A stretch of 12,898 bases of DNA from JAABPW01 sp037132275 (lineage in GTDB: Bacteria; Verrucomicrobiota; Kiritimatiellia; CAIKKV01; CAITUY01). This document shows, in pieces, positions 6,839-12,898 of the stretch. Numbering within the stretch: the first letter of the stretch is position 1; every line of letters begins with the position of its first letter. The stretch lies in contig JBAXPK010000065.1 in the NCBI GenBank assembly GCA_037132275.1, forward strand, positions 1 to 12,898, given 5' to 3'. The position numbers and the translations under genes were made by a program. The notes beneath the pieces are model-generated. The model worked only from the letters and a program-made list of their open reading frames with translations. It made no database searches and was not told where the DNA came from.

Positions 6839-8374
6839 ATGGAAAAACGAGATATCGTTGAATTAAGCGTCCTTTATCGCATATCCCAGGCATTGGCCCA
6901 TCGCCGCGACATTTCCGCCCTGTTGCAGGAGGTGTTCGATATTCTCGAAAAAGAGATGGGGATGTCATGTGGCACCTTGACGCTTCGCCGTCCTGACACC
7001 GATGTTTTTGTGATTGAAGCAGCCCGGGGAATGACCCCTGAGGAACATAAGCGCGGTCAATACCGGCTGGGCGAGGGGATCACCGGCACCGTGGCCAAGA
7101 ACGGAAAGCCAGAGGTTGTGCCCGATATCAGCAAAGATCCGCGGTTTCTGAATCGAGCGCGTTCCCGCAAGGGCGGGCCCGTGGCCTTCATCTGTGTGCC
7201 CATCATTCATCACCGGCAGGTGATCGGAACCATCAGTATTGATCGCCCCGCGACTGAAAAAGCCAAACTGGACAAGGATCTCGATTTTCTCCGTCTGGTC
7301 GCCAATCTTCTTGCGGAGGCAGTGGCCAGCATACGGGAACAGATCGTTGAACAGGAAAGCCTGAAAGCCGAGAACGAGCGGTTGCGGCGGCAATTAGGCG
7401 ATAAATATCAGCCTCACAATCTGGTCGGGAATTCGAAGGAAATGCGGGCGATGTATGACCAGATCGCCCAGGTGGCCGACAGTCAGGCGACCGTGTTGAT
7501 CCGGGGCGAGACAGGCACGGGGAAGGAATTGGTTGCGCGGGCCATCCATTTTGGAAGCTCGCGCCGGAACAACCCGTTTGTCAGCGTGAATTGTGCGGCG
7601 TTGCCGGAGAATCTGATCGAGAGTGAACTGTTTGGCCACGAGAAGGGCTCTTTTACCGGGGCGGCCCTGCAGCGCAAGGGCCGTTTCGAGTTGGCCAACG
7701 GCGGCACCTTGTTCCTGGATGAGATCGGGGATATCACCCCCGCTGTGCAAGTCCGCCTGCTGCGGGTGTTGCAGGAACGATCCTTTGAGCGGGTGGGTGG
7801 CAATGTTCCGATAACGGTCAGTGTTCGTGTGATTGCGGCGACCAGCCGGAATCTTGAGGATGCCATCCGATCAGGCCGGTTTCGGGAGGATCTTTACTAC
7901 CGCCTCAATGTGTTTCCGATTCACCTGCCGCCCTTGCGGGAAAGGCGCTCGGATATTCTGCTGCTCGCCGATCACTTTCTGCAAAAATATAATCAGGCGT
8001 ACGGCAAAAAAATCAAACGCATCTCGACGCCTGCCATCAATATGATCGTGGCCTATCACTGGCCGGGCAATGTGCGCGAGCTTGAGAATTGCATTGAGCG
8101 GGCGGTGCTGACCTCGACCGATGAGGTGATTCACGGATATACCCTTCCTCCTTCGTTGCAAACCAGCGAGGCGACCAACACGTCATTATTGCCTGACTCC
8201 GGTACCAGCCTGCAAACCATCGTCGAGTCCTTTGAGCGGGAAATTATTATCGATGCCCTCAAGCGTCATCGCGGCATCGCCGCCGCCGTGGCCCGCCATC
8301 TTCAGACAACGCAGCGGATCATCAACTACCGCATCAAACACCTCAGCATCAATCCGCAGGACTACCGGCAGTAA
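6839..8374 (+). CDS. nifA: NifA-type sigma-54-dependent transcriptional activator (GAF, AAA+, Fis HTH)
   Basis: A 511-residue enhancer-binding protein that remodels the sigma-54 RNA polymerase closed complex by ATP hydrolysis. An N-terminal GAF sensor (about 5-165) carries YRLGEGITGTVAKNGKPEVVPDISKDPRFLNR, a block typical of NifA. A short helical linker leads to the AAA+ domain: Walker A GETGTGKE (223-230), sigma-54-contacting loop GSFTGA (270-275), Walker B LFLDEIGD (291-298), arginine-finger region FREDLYYRLNVFP (348-360) and sensor II WPGNVREL. The C-terminal HTH (about 478-505) ends YRIKHLSINPQDYR. The loop has Ser in place of the usual Ala (GAFTGA), a known natural variant. There is no Cys-rich oxygen-sensing linker as in alphaproteobacterial NifA. 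GGGAG precedes the ATG by 6 nt. No nif structural gene is in the window. The downstream amtB-glnK pair and sigma-54 promoter suggest it controls nitrogen uptake. Family is certain, the exact NifA name less so. Confidence 0.85.
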   Translation: MEKRDIVELSVLYRISQALAHRRDISALLQEVFDILEKEMGMSCGTLTLRRPDTDVFVIEAARGMTPEEHKRGQYRLGEGITGTVAKNGKPEVVPDISKDPRFLNRARSRKGGPVAFICVPIIHHRQVIGTISIDRPATEKAKLDKDLDFLRLVANLLAEAVASIREQIVEQESLKAENERLRRQLGDKYQPHNLVGNSKEMRAMYDQIAQVADSQATVLIRGETGTGKELVARAIHFGSSRRNNPFVSVNCAALPENLIESELFGHEKGSFTGAALQRKGRFELANGGTLFLDEIGDITPAVQVRLLRVLQERSFERVGGNVPITVSVRVIAATSRNLEDAIRSGRFREDLYYRLNVFPIHLPPLRERRSDILLLADHFLQKYNQAYGKKIKRISTPAINMIVAYHWPGNVRELENCIERAVLTSTDEVIHGYTLPPSLQTSEATNTSLLPDSGTSLQTIVESFEREIIIDALKRHRGIAAAVARHLQTTQRIINYRIKHLSINPQDYRQ

Positions 8375-8418
8375 GAAGGGCGGGGCGCCGGAGCTACAAA
8401 TATGTTTCGAGTGCCCTG

Positions 8419-8440
8419 TTCGCGACAAACTTGTCGCGAA
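8419..8440. repeat. Perfect 22-bp inverted repeat (10-bp arms, 2-bp centre)
   Basis: Arms TTCGCGACAA and TTGTCGCGAA are separated by AC. As RNA it would form a strong 9-bp hairpin with a 4-nt loop; as DNA it is a symmetric binding-site candidate. It lies 45 bp after the stop of the NifA-type gene and about 140 bp upstream of the predicted -24 box of amtB, a plausible enhancer distance. The nearest T-run is 22 nt downstream, so it is not a standard intrinsic terminator. It could also be a dispersed REP-like element. Confidence 0.85.
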
Positions 8441-8581
8441 ACTTCTGGTGTAGGGAGTGGATGTTTTTAGCAAACTCATAATCTGCTTTCTTTTTAAATG
8501 AATGTAACATTGTGGCATTCAAGTTGTTATCTCTCGCCATTAGAGTCTTTCGCGTCCGTTTGAGCCTCTGGTCGATTGAAT

Positions 8582-8597
8582 TGGTACACCCCCTGCT
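8582..8597 (+). promoter_or_regulatory. Sigma-54 (-24/-12) promoter candidate of amtB-glnK
   Basis: TGGTAC (8582-8587), a 5-bp spacer and CTGCT (8593-8597) match the consensus TGGCAC-N5-TTGCW. The invariant GG (8583-8584) and GC (8595-8596) are exactly 10 bp apart. Deviations are T for C in the -24 box and C for T in the -12 box. The predicted start is near 8608, about 50 nt before amtB. The NifA-type sigma-54 activator directly upstream supports it. A second candidate, TGGCAT-N5-TTGTT at 8513-8528, has the spacing but lacks the -12 GC. Confidence 0.6.
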
Positions 8598-8658
8598 AAG
8601 TTCGTAGAAGGTTTTGTGTGTTTCCAGAGGGACGTGACGAAAACGAAGGCGAGGCGGC

Positions 8659-10017
8659 ATGGTGATGAAATCGAGTGGGCGTTGGATGGGGTGTTGTTTG
8701 GCGGTGCTGGGATTGATCCCCGGTGTGGTGCTGGCTGCGGATGAGGTCTCCATGACGACATCGTCAGTCATGGCCCCTGGCATCAGTGGAGCAGATACGG
8801 TCTGGGTATTGCTGGGAGCGGCGTTGGTGATGTTGATGACGCCGGGGTTGGCCTTTTTCTATGGCGGATTGGTTCGGCGGAAGAATGTGCTTTCCATCCT
8901 GATGCAGTGCTTCATGATGCTCTGCGTCATCAGTTTGCAGTGGGTTTTTTGCGGATACAGCTTGGCGTTCGGTCCCGACCTCGCCGGTATTGTGGGAAGC
9001 CTTGACTGGGTGGGGTTGAAGGATGTGGGCATGGGGCCTTCCCTTTACTCCGCGACGGTGCCTCATACGGCGTTTGTCATTTTTCAGATGATGTTTGCCG
9101 TCATCACGCCGGCCTTGATTATCGGCGCCTTTGCGGAACGAATGCGTTTCGCGGCTTTTGTGGTGTTCAGTCTGTTATGGACAACGCTGGTGTATGATCC
9201 TGTGGCACATTGGGTGTGGGGACAGGGTGGCTTTCTGGGAACTCTGGGCGGAATGGGCGCAGTGGATTTTGCCGGTGGCATAGTCGTCCATGTCAATGCC
9301 GGTATGGCCGCCCTCGCCGCAGTTATTGTCCTGGGGAAACGCAAGGGCTTCCCCGATGCCATTTCCCCGCCGCATAATCTGCCGGTGGCGGTTTTGGGCG
9401 CCGGACTGTTGTGGTTCGGGTGGTTTGGATTTAACGCCGGAAGCGCCTTGGCGGCCAATCACGTGGCGGTGAACGCATTCTTGTCAACGCACATTGCCGG
9501 TGCGGCGGCCGGGTTGGTATGGTCCATTTTGGACTGGGTGAAATTCGGCAAGCCGACAACTCTGGGGATGATTACCGGGGCGGTGGCCGGGTTGGCGGCG
9601 GTGACGCCAGGGGCGGGTTATGTGGCGATTTCGGGCGCCGTCTGGATCGGGATGTTGTCAGGAATTATCTGCTGGCTGGCGGTGACGGCTTTGAAGGCCA
9701 AATATCAGTACGATGATTCGCTGGATGCTTTTGGGGTTCACGGGATTGGCGGGATCTGGGGGACGATTGCGGTGGGGATTTGGGCCACAAAGACGGTTAA
9801 TGCGGCTGGCGTGAACGGTTTGTTCTATGGCAATCCGCATCAGCTTTGGCTTCAGGTGAAGGCCGTGCTGCTCACGATGACCTACTCTTTTGTGATGTCG
9901 TTGGTGCTGTTCAAGGTGGTTGACTTTGTACTGGGGCTTCGCGTGAATGAGCATGAGGAGGCGATCGGGCTGGATCTTACCCAGCATCGTGAGGCAGGAT
10001 ATACCTTATTGGATTAG
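8659..10017 (+). CDS. amtB: Ammonium transporter (Amt family)
   Basis: A 452-residue inner-membrane channel of the Amt/Mep/Rh family that takes up ammonium under nitrogen limitation and works as a trimer. Residues 1-26 form a cleavable signal peptide (GLIPGVVLA-A), as in E. coli AmtB. Eleven membrane segments are expected, and hydrophobic stretches fill the chain from about 45 to 430. Diagnostic motifs are MTPGLAFFYGGLVRRKN, ITPALIIGAFAERMRF, the structural Asp in AVDFAGG (203), first pore histidine in VVHVNAG (211), GWFGFNAGS and second pore histidine in FGVHGIGG (361). The cytosolic tail ends LRVNEHEEAIGLDLTQH, the conserved C-terminal region that contacts GlnK. GAGG precedes the ATG at 8659 by 4 nt; an in-frame ATG at 8665 is a possible alternative. 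glnK follows after 12 bp. Expression is probably driven by the sigma-54 promoter upstream. Confidence 0.97.
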   Translation: MVMKSSGRWMGCCLAVLGLIPGVVLAADEVSMTTSSVMAPGISGADTVWVLLGAALVMLMTPGLAFFYGGLVRRKNVLSILMQCFMMLCVISLQWVFCGYSLAFGPDLAGIVGSLDWVGLKDVGMGPSLYSATVPHTAFVIFQMMFAVITPALIIGAFAERMRFAAFVVFSLLWTTLVYDPVAHWVWGQGGFLGTLGGMGAVDFAGGIVVHVNAGMAALAAVIVLGKRKGFPDAISPPHNLPVAVLGAGLLWFGWFGFNAGSALAANHVAVNAFLSTHIAGAAAGLVWSILDWVKFGKPTTLGMITGAVAGLAAVTPGAGYVAISGAVWIGMLSGIICWLAVTALKAKYQYDDSLDAFGVHGIGGIWGTIAVGIWATKTVNAAGVNGLFYGNPHQLWLQVKAVLLTMTYSFVMSLVLFKVVDFVLGLRVNEHEEAIGLDLTQHREAGYTLLD

Positions 10018-10029
10018 TGAGGATTAATC

Positions 10030-10371
10030 ATGAAATACATTATTGCCATAATTCAACCGGATCGACTTGATGAAGTGTTGGATCTCCTGATGAAGAAGGA
10101 CATCCAACTGGTGACAGTCTCCAATGTGGTGGGACGCGGGCGCCAGAAGGGGATTTCCGAGGTTTACCGCAGCCATCGAGAAGCCGGAACCTTGCTTAAG
10201 AAGGTGAAGCTCGAGATTGCTGTTAACGATGAATATGTGAAGCCCGCCATGGACGCCATTGTCCAAGGGGCTCGTACGGGGCAGACGGGGGATGGGAAGA
10301 TATTCATCTTCGACATGCAAGAGTGTCTGCGTATCCGGACCGGCGAAACAGGGCCTGTGGCGATCGGGTGA
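10030..10371 (+). CDS. glnK: Nitrogen regulatory PII protein (GlnK type)
   Basis: A 113-residue trimeric PII signal protein that binds ATP/ADP and 2-oxoglutarate and can plug AmtB with its T-loop. Conserved elements are visible: T-loop base GRGRQKG (35-41), B-loop ARTGQTGDGKIF (81-92) with Lys90, and C-loop RIRTGE (101-106). Tyr46 is present, but position 51, the uridylylated tyrosine of enteric GlnB/GlnK (GAEY), is Glu here (SHREAG). GlnD-type uridylylation at that site is therefore not possible. A GAGG ribosome-binding site lies 7 nt before the ATG. The gene is cotranscribed with amtB by position, the standard arrangement that supports the GlnK name. Its stop codon ends exactly where the convergent pseudouridine synthase gene begins, with no base between. 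Confidence 0.96.
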   Translation: MKYIIAIIQPDRLDEVLDLLMKKDIQLVTVSNVVGRGRQKGISEVYRSHREAGTLLKKVKLEIAVNDEYVKPAMDAIVQGARTGQTGDGKIFIFDMQECLRIRTGETGPVAIG

Positions 10372-11175
10372 TCAGTGTGCGGCGAATTTGCGGAGATATT
10401 TGACGGCCACGGTGAAGTCTTTTGACCAGGTGGCTTCAATGACCAGGGGGGCACTGGTGATGGGGTGAACCAGCTCGATGCGTTCGGCATGAAGGGCAGG
10501 GCGCGCCATCAGTGGGTGCTCGCCTTCCCGCTTCATCCGGTAGTGTTTCTTCAGTTCGGACAGTAGTAGGGGAAACCCGGTGCCGTAATCATGGTCGGCC
10601 ACCAGGGGGCATCCGACTTCCCTCAGATGAACCCGGATCTGATGAACCCGGTCGGTGTCTGCCTCGGCCTTAATCAAAGAGTAACCGCGAAAGGCTTCAA
10701 GTTGTGTGACACGGGTTACCGACGGCTTACCCCGGTGATGATCCACCACGGTGACACCGGGTTGAACGAGGCTGTGCGCCAGAGGGAAATCGATGACCAT
10801 CTCGGGTTGGGGCAACGTCCCCTGAATGAGTGCCACATAGGTTTTTCGCGGCTTCTGCTGATAAAATTGCCGTGCGAGATTCACGAGGGCGGGTTTGTTC
10901 CGGGCCAGAATAACCACCCCGCTGGTTCCGAAATCAAGCCGGTGAACGTGGGCCAGATAACTCATCCCATGCAACTTGGCCCATGGCCGTTGCAAATGAA
11001 TGCCGGCATGAATGAGCCCCAGGAGATTTTCGCGTGATTTGTCATCCCGATCCGACGCCATCAACAGCCCGGCAGGCTTATTAAGCGCCATGACATCCGC
11101 GTCCTCCATGATGATTTCCACCTCCGGCCATGAAGCGCTGAGTCGGATAAAGTTTTTGGAAAATAAATGTCTCAT
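10372..11175 (-). CDS. RluA-family RNA pseudouridine synthase
   Basis: A 267-residue enzyme that isomerises uridine to pseudouridine in rRNA or tRNA. Family motifs in order: LNKPAGLL (31-38), catalytic HRLDFGTSG (78-86) with Asp81, KTYVALIQG (111-119), DRVHQIRVHL (175-184) with substrate-loop Arg, and LHAERIELVHP near the C-terminus. There is no N-terminal S4 domain, so it resembles RluA/TruC/RluC-like short forms rather than RluD; the target position cannot be predicted. The GTSG after HRLD replaces the more common DTSG and is tolerated in the family. The ribosome-binding site before the ATG is weak. An alternative start at Met23 would delete the first strand and is less likely. It lies 25 bp downstream of the response-regulator gene on the same strand. 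Confidence 0.92.
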   Translation of the reverse strand: MRHLFSKNFIRLSASWPEVEIIMEDADVMALNKPAGLLMASDRDDKSRENLLGLIHAGIHLQRPWAKLHGMSYLAHVHRLDFGTSGVVILARNKPALVNLARQFYQQKPRKTYVALIQGTLPQPEMVIDFPLAHSLVQPGVTVVDHHRGKPSVTRVTQLEAFRGYSLIKAEADTDRVHQIRVHLREVGCPLVADHDYGTGFPLLLSELKKHYRMKREGEHPLMARPALHAERIELVHPITSAPLVIEATWSKDFTVAVKYLRKFAAH

Positions 11176-11200
11176 TATTATGGCGCTTTCAGGAAGGGAG

Positions 11201-11587
11201 TCAGGTGTCTAACGGCTTAATAGGCTTCATGCATTCAGTGATATCTTGAAGACGGAATGGTTTAGGAAGGATCGCATCGAAGCCTTGTGAGTGATAGGAT
11301 GCAGTCTGTCTGTCGACAGAGGAGCCGCTGGACATGATCGCGTAGACGTGGGGATCCAGAACTCGGAGTTCTTTGACGGCCTCGAGACCGCCCATGCCTG
11401 TTCGAACGGTCAGATCCAGAATAACGGCCCGATAGGGGGTATTGGCTTTCATGGCGCTGGAAAATAGTTCAATGGCTTGTTCGCCATTAGGCGCGCAATC
11501 CACATCATAACCGAGACGATTCAAGAACAAGGTACAAATCTTGCAGATCGAAGGGTCATCATCCATGACAAGGATTCTTGATTTCAT
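11201..11587 (-). CDS. Single-domain response regulator (CheY-like receiver)
   Basis: A 128-residue receiver domain and nothing else. The acidic pocket is MDDD (8-11), the phosphoacceptor Asp58 is in VILDLTV, the switch Ser86 in IMSSGSS, and Lys109 in LPKPF. The LDLTVRTGMGG loop and SSG motif resemble receivers normally found at the C-terminus of PAS-containing hybrid histidine kinases, so it may be a detached receiver. There is no output domain, so it would act by protein contact or in a phosphorelay. An AGGA-like ribosome-binding site lies about 11 nt upstream. No histidine kinase is in the window. It sits between the DUF1015 gene (56-bp gap) and the RluA-family gene (25-bp gap) on the same strand; nothing about those two neighbours explains what it controls. 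Confidence 0.9.
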   Translation of the reverse strand: MKSRILVMDDDPSICKICTLFLNRLGYDVDCAPNGEQAIELFSSAMKANTPYRAVILDLTVRTGMGGLEAVKELRVLDPHVYAIMSSGSSVDRQTASYHSQGFDAILPKPFRLQDITECMKPIKPLDT

Positions 11588-11643
11588 GCTTTTTGAATCC
11601 TATCAAGATCAAATGGGTTTGTCGAAGATTTGATAAGCGCGCG
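11588..11643. repeat. AT-rich inverted repeat between DUF1015 and response-regulator genes
   Basis: ATCAAAT (11608-11614) and ATTTGAT (11628-11634) form a perfect 7-bp inverted repeat with a 13-bp spacer. An alternative pairing, TATCAA (11601-11606) with TTGATA (11630-11635), overlaps it. The stem lacks G/C and no T-run follows directly, so a terminator is doubtful; an operator for the response-regulator gene is possible. Confidence 0.35.
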
Positions 11644-12864
11644 TTAATCCAGCACATGAGTGAAGAGGCCGTCCCGCAATTTGGGCTCAAACCAGGTGCT
11701 CTTTGGGGGCATAATTCCGCCCACATCCGCGATGTCCATCAACTGTTCGACCGTGGTCGGATGCATTGAAAACGCCACGGCATGATCCCCTGCGGTGACT
11801 CGCTTTTCCAGTTCGGCCGTTCCTCGAATTCCCCCGACAAATTCGATGCGTTTACTGGTGCGCGGGTCATCAATGCCGAGCAGGGGTGCCAGCAGACGTT
11901 CCTGGAGAACCGCCACATCCAGACGTTCCGCCGGCGGAGTGTTGGGGGGGAGAATCCAGTCAAGGGTATACCATTGTCCTCCAAGGAACATGCACACAGA
12001 ACCCGGTGCGGCAGGTCTTGATGTGGAGGTGTTTTTGACGGTGAAACGGTGCCGGACCGCGTCGAGGAAAGCCGTGGGAGTCAAGCCGTTGAGATCTTTG
12101 ACTAAGCGGTTATAGGCGAGAATCTGCATCTGGCTGGCGGGAAAAAGAACCCCGAGGAACCAGTTATAGGTTTCTTCGCCAGTCTGGTTGGGATGGGCTG
12201 CCCGTTGTTCCCTGGCGACCCGGACGGCCGAGGCAGCACGGTGATGGCCGTCGGCAATATAGGCCACGGGAACGTTCCTGAATGCGTCGGCCACGGCCTT
12301 CGGATTTGCAAATTTCCAACCGGCATGGGCGATGCCGTCGGGCGCGACAAAATCAAACAGAGGCGCAGTCTCTTCAGTTTCGGCGGCAAGCGCGTTCAGG
12401 GAGGTGTCATCCCGGTACAGCAGAAAGACCGGTCCGCTCTGGGCATTCAGGGTCTTGATATGGCGGGTACGGTCATCCTCCTTATCCTGGCGGGTCTTTT
12501 CGTGGATCTTGATGATTTTCTGCTCATATTCCACCGTGGAGCAGCAGGCCACAATACCCCGCTGGACATGGTGCCCCATGGTTTGCCTGTAGAGGAAGAG
12601 TTGAGGTGTGGATTCCTGCTTCAGGATGCCTTCCTTTTGGAAACGATGCAGCGTATCCCGTCCCCGGGCATAAACGGCATCACAGTAGGGGTCAATCCCC
12701 GGGGCCATGTCAATTTCCGCCCTGGAAATGTGTAAAAAACTGTAAGGGTTTCCTGCCGCCAGCTCTGCCGCCTCCGCGGTATTCACCACATCATAGGGAA
12801 CGGCGGCCACTTTAGCGGCCAGGTCAGGACGGGCACACCACGCTTTAAACGCTCTAATTTGCAT
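11644..12864 (-). CDS. DUF1015 family protein of unknown function
   Basis: A 406-residue soluble protein of usual family length. Landmarks of DUF1015 are AAVPYDVV at 20-27, an HEKTRQDKEDDR block at 121-132 followed by SGPVFLLY (143-150), and ADGHHRAASA at 204-213, a His/Asp-rich motif suggesting a metal or nucleotide site. No biochemical role is established to my knowledge. In several anaerobes the family is found beside serine-biosynthesis genes (serA/serC), but the upstream neighbour lies outside this window, so that link cannot be checked. Minus-strand GGAG is 7 nt before the ATG at 12864, and the N-terminus (MQIRAFKAW) matches the family start, so the gene is complete. The first 34 bases upstream of it are all that the window shows. 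Confidence 0.9.
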   Translation of the reverse strand: MQIRAFKAWCARPDLAAKVAAVPYDVVNTAEAAELAAGNPYSFLHISRAEIDMAPGIDPYCDAVYARGRDTLHRFQKEGILKQESTPQLFLYRQTMGHHVQRGIVACCSTVEYEQKIIKIHEKTRQDKEDDRTRHIKTLNAQSGPVFLLYRDDTSLNALAAETEETAPLFDFVAPDGIAHAGWKFANPKAVADAFRNVPVAYIADGHHRAASAVRVAREQRAAHPNQTGEETYNWFLGVLFPASQMQILAYNRLVKDLNGLTPTAFLDAVRHRFTVKNTSTSRPAAPGSVCMFLGGQWYTLDWILPPNTPPAERLDVAVLQERLLAPLLGIDDPRTSKRIEFVGGIRGTAELEKRVTAGDHAVAFSMHPTTVEQLMDIADVGGIMPPKSTWFEPKLRDGLFTHVLD

Positions 12865-12898
12865 GATCAGTCTCCAAATCGCTCACTAAACACTAAGC

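Larger units (their letters stand above)
8375..8658. other. AT-richer intergenic region between the NifA-type gene and amtB
   Basis: This 284-bp stretch is clearly richer in A/T than the flanking genes from about 8450 on. It holds the perfect inverted repeat at 8419-8440, a small palindrome AATGTAACATT (8501-8511) nested in a TGAATG/CATTCA repeat (8499-8504, 8516-8521), and the sigma-54 promoter candidate. On the minus strand a frame is open from 8660 down to 8394 (88 residues, lysine-rich, helical-looking). It has no clear ribosome-binding site and no family I recognise, so I do not call it a gene. No canonical NifA upstream activator site (TGT-N10-ACA) and no terminator hairpin with an adjoining T-run are seen. 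Confidence 0.5.

Noticed and set aside
8419..8468. Intrinsic terminator for the NifA-type gene formed by the palindrome
   Set aside because: The hairpin is strong but the nearest T-run begins 22 nt after the stem, too far for a standard Rho-independent terminator.
8375..8582. Classical NifA upstream activator sequence (TGT-N10-ACA) or NtrC site before amtB
   Set aside because: Each TGT in the plus strand of the gap was checked and none is followed by ACA at the right distance; no TGCACC/GGTGCA pair is present.
10591..11037. 148-codon plus-strand open frame within the pseudouridine synthase gene
   Set aside because: It is antisense to the conserved HRLD and HQIRVHL motifs of a clear RluA-family gene and has no family features.
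12193..12735. 180-codon plus-strand open frame within the DUF1015 gene
   Set aside because: Shadow of the DUF1015 frame; no domain and no ribosome-binding site.

Overview
The window carries ten complete protein genes on both strands and no RNA gene, transposase or CRISPR array. G+C is high, apart from one AT-richer gap at 8375-8658. The mix (a LacI-type HTH protein, a GH20 accessory domain, a NifA-type sigma-54 activator, DUF1015, a long Smc) would suit a member of the PVC superphylum, for example a Kiritimatiellota, Lentisphaerota or Verrucomicrobiota-like anaerobe. That placement is inference from family content, not a phylogenetic result.

Left part: a plus-strand gene (2-1393) joins a LacI-type DNA-binding domain and about half of a sugar-binding-protein subdomain to a 270-residue Pro/Glu tail. 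It converges on a minus-strand pair, smc (GTG start, 5836-2228) and an inositol-monophosphatase-family gene (2224-1415), separated by 3 nt. A 189-bp divergent intergenic region (5837-6025) follows, with a good extended -10 promoter firing towards infA.

Centre: infA, a secreted stand-alone GH20 N-terminal (non-catalytic) domain, and a NifA-type GAF/AAA+/Fis-HTH activator are closely spaced on the plus strand (18- and 27-bp gaps). Then comes a 284-bp gap with a perfect 22-bp inverted repeat and a correctly spaced -24/-12 (sigma-54) promoter candidate. Next are amtB (ammonium channel, twin histidines intact) and glnK (PII protein lacking the canonical Tyr51 uridylylation site). The arrangement suggests a compact nitrogen-status circuit: the NifA-like protein with sigma-54 switches on amtB-glnK; GlnK, reading ATP/ADP/2-oxoglutarate without uridylylation, would gate AmtB and possibly the NifA GAF domain. 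The circuit is inferred; the parts are seen in the sequence.

Right part: a minus-strand set, DUF1015 (12864-11644), a single-domain response regulator (11587-11201) and an RluA-family pseudouridine synthase (11175-10372). The last meets glnK tail to tail with no base between the two stop codons.

The items most worth a second look are the LacI/Pro-rich chimera, the solitary secreted GH20b-like domain, the palindrome with its AT-richer surroundings, and the PII protein without Tyr51.
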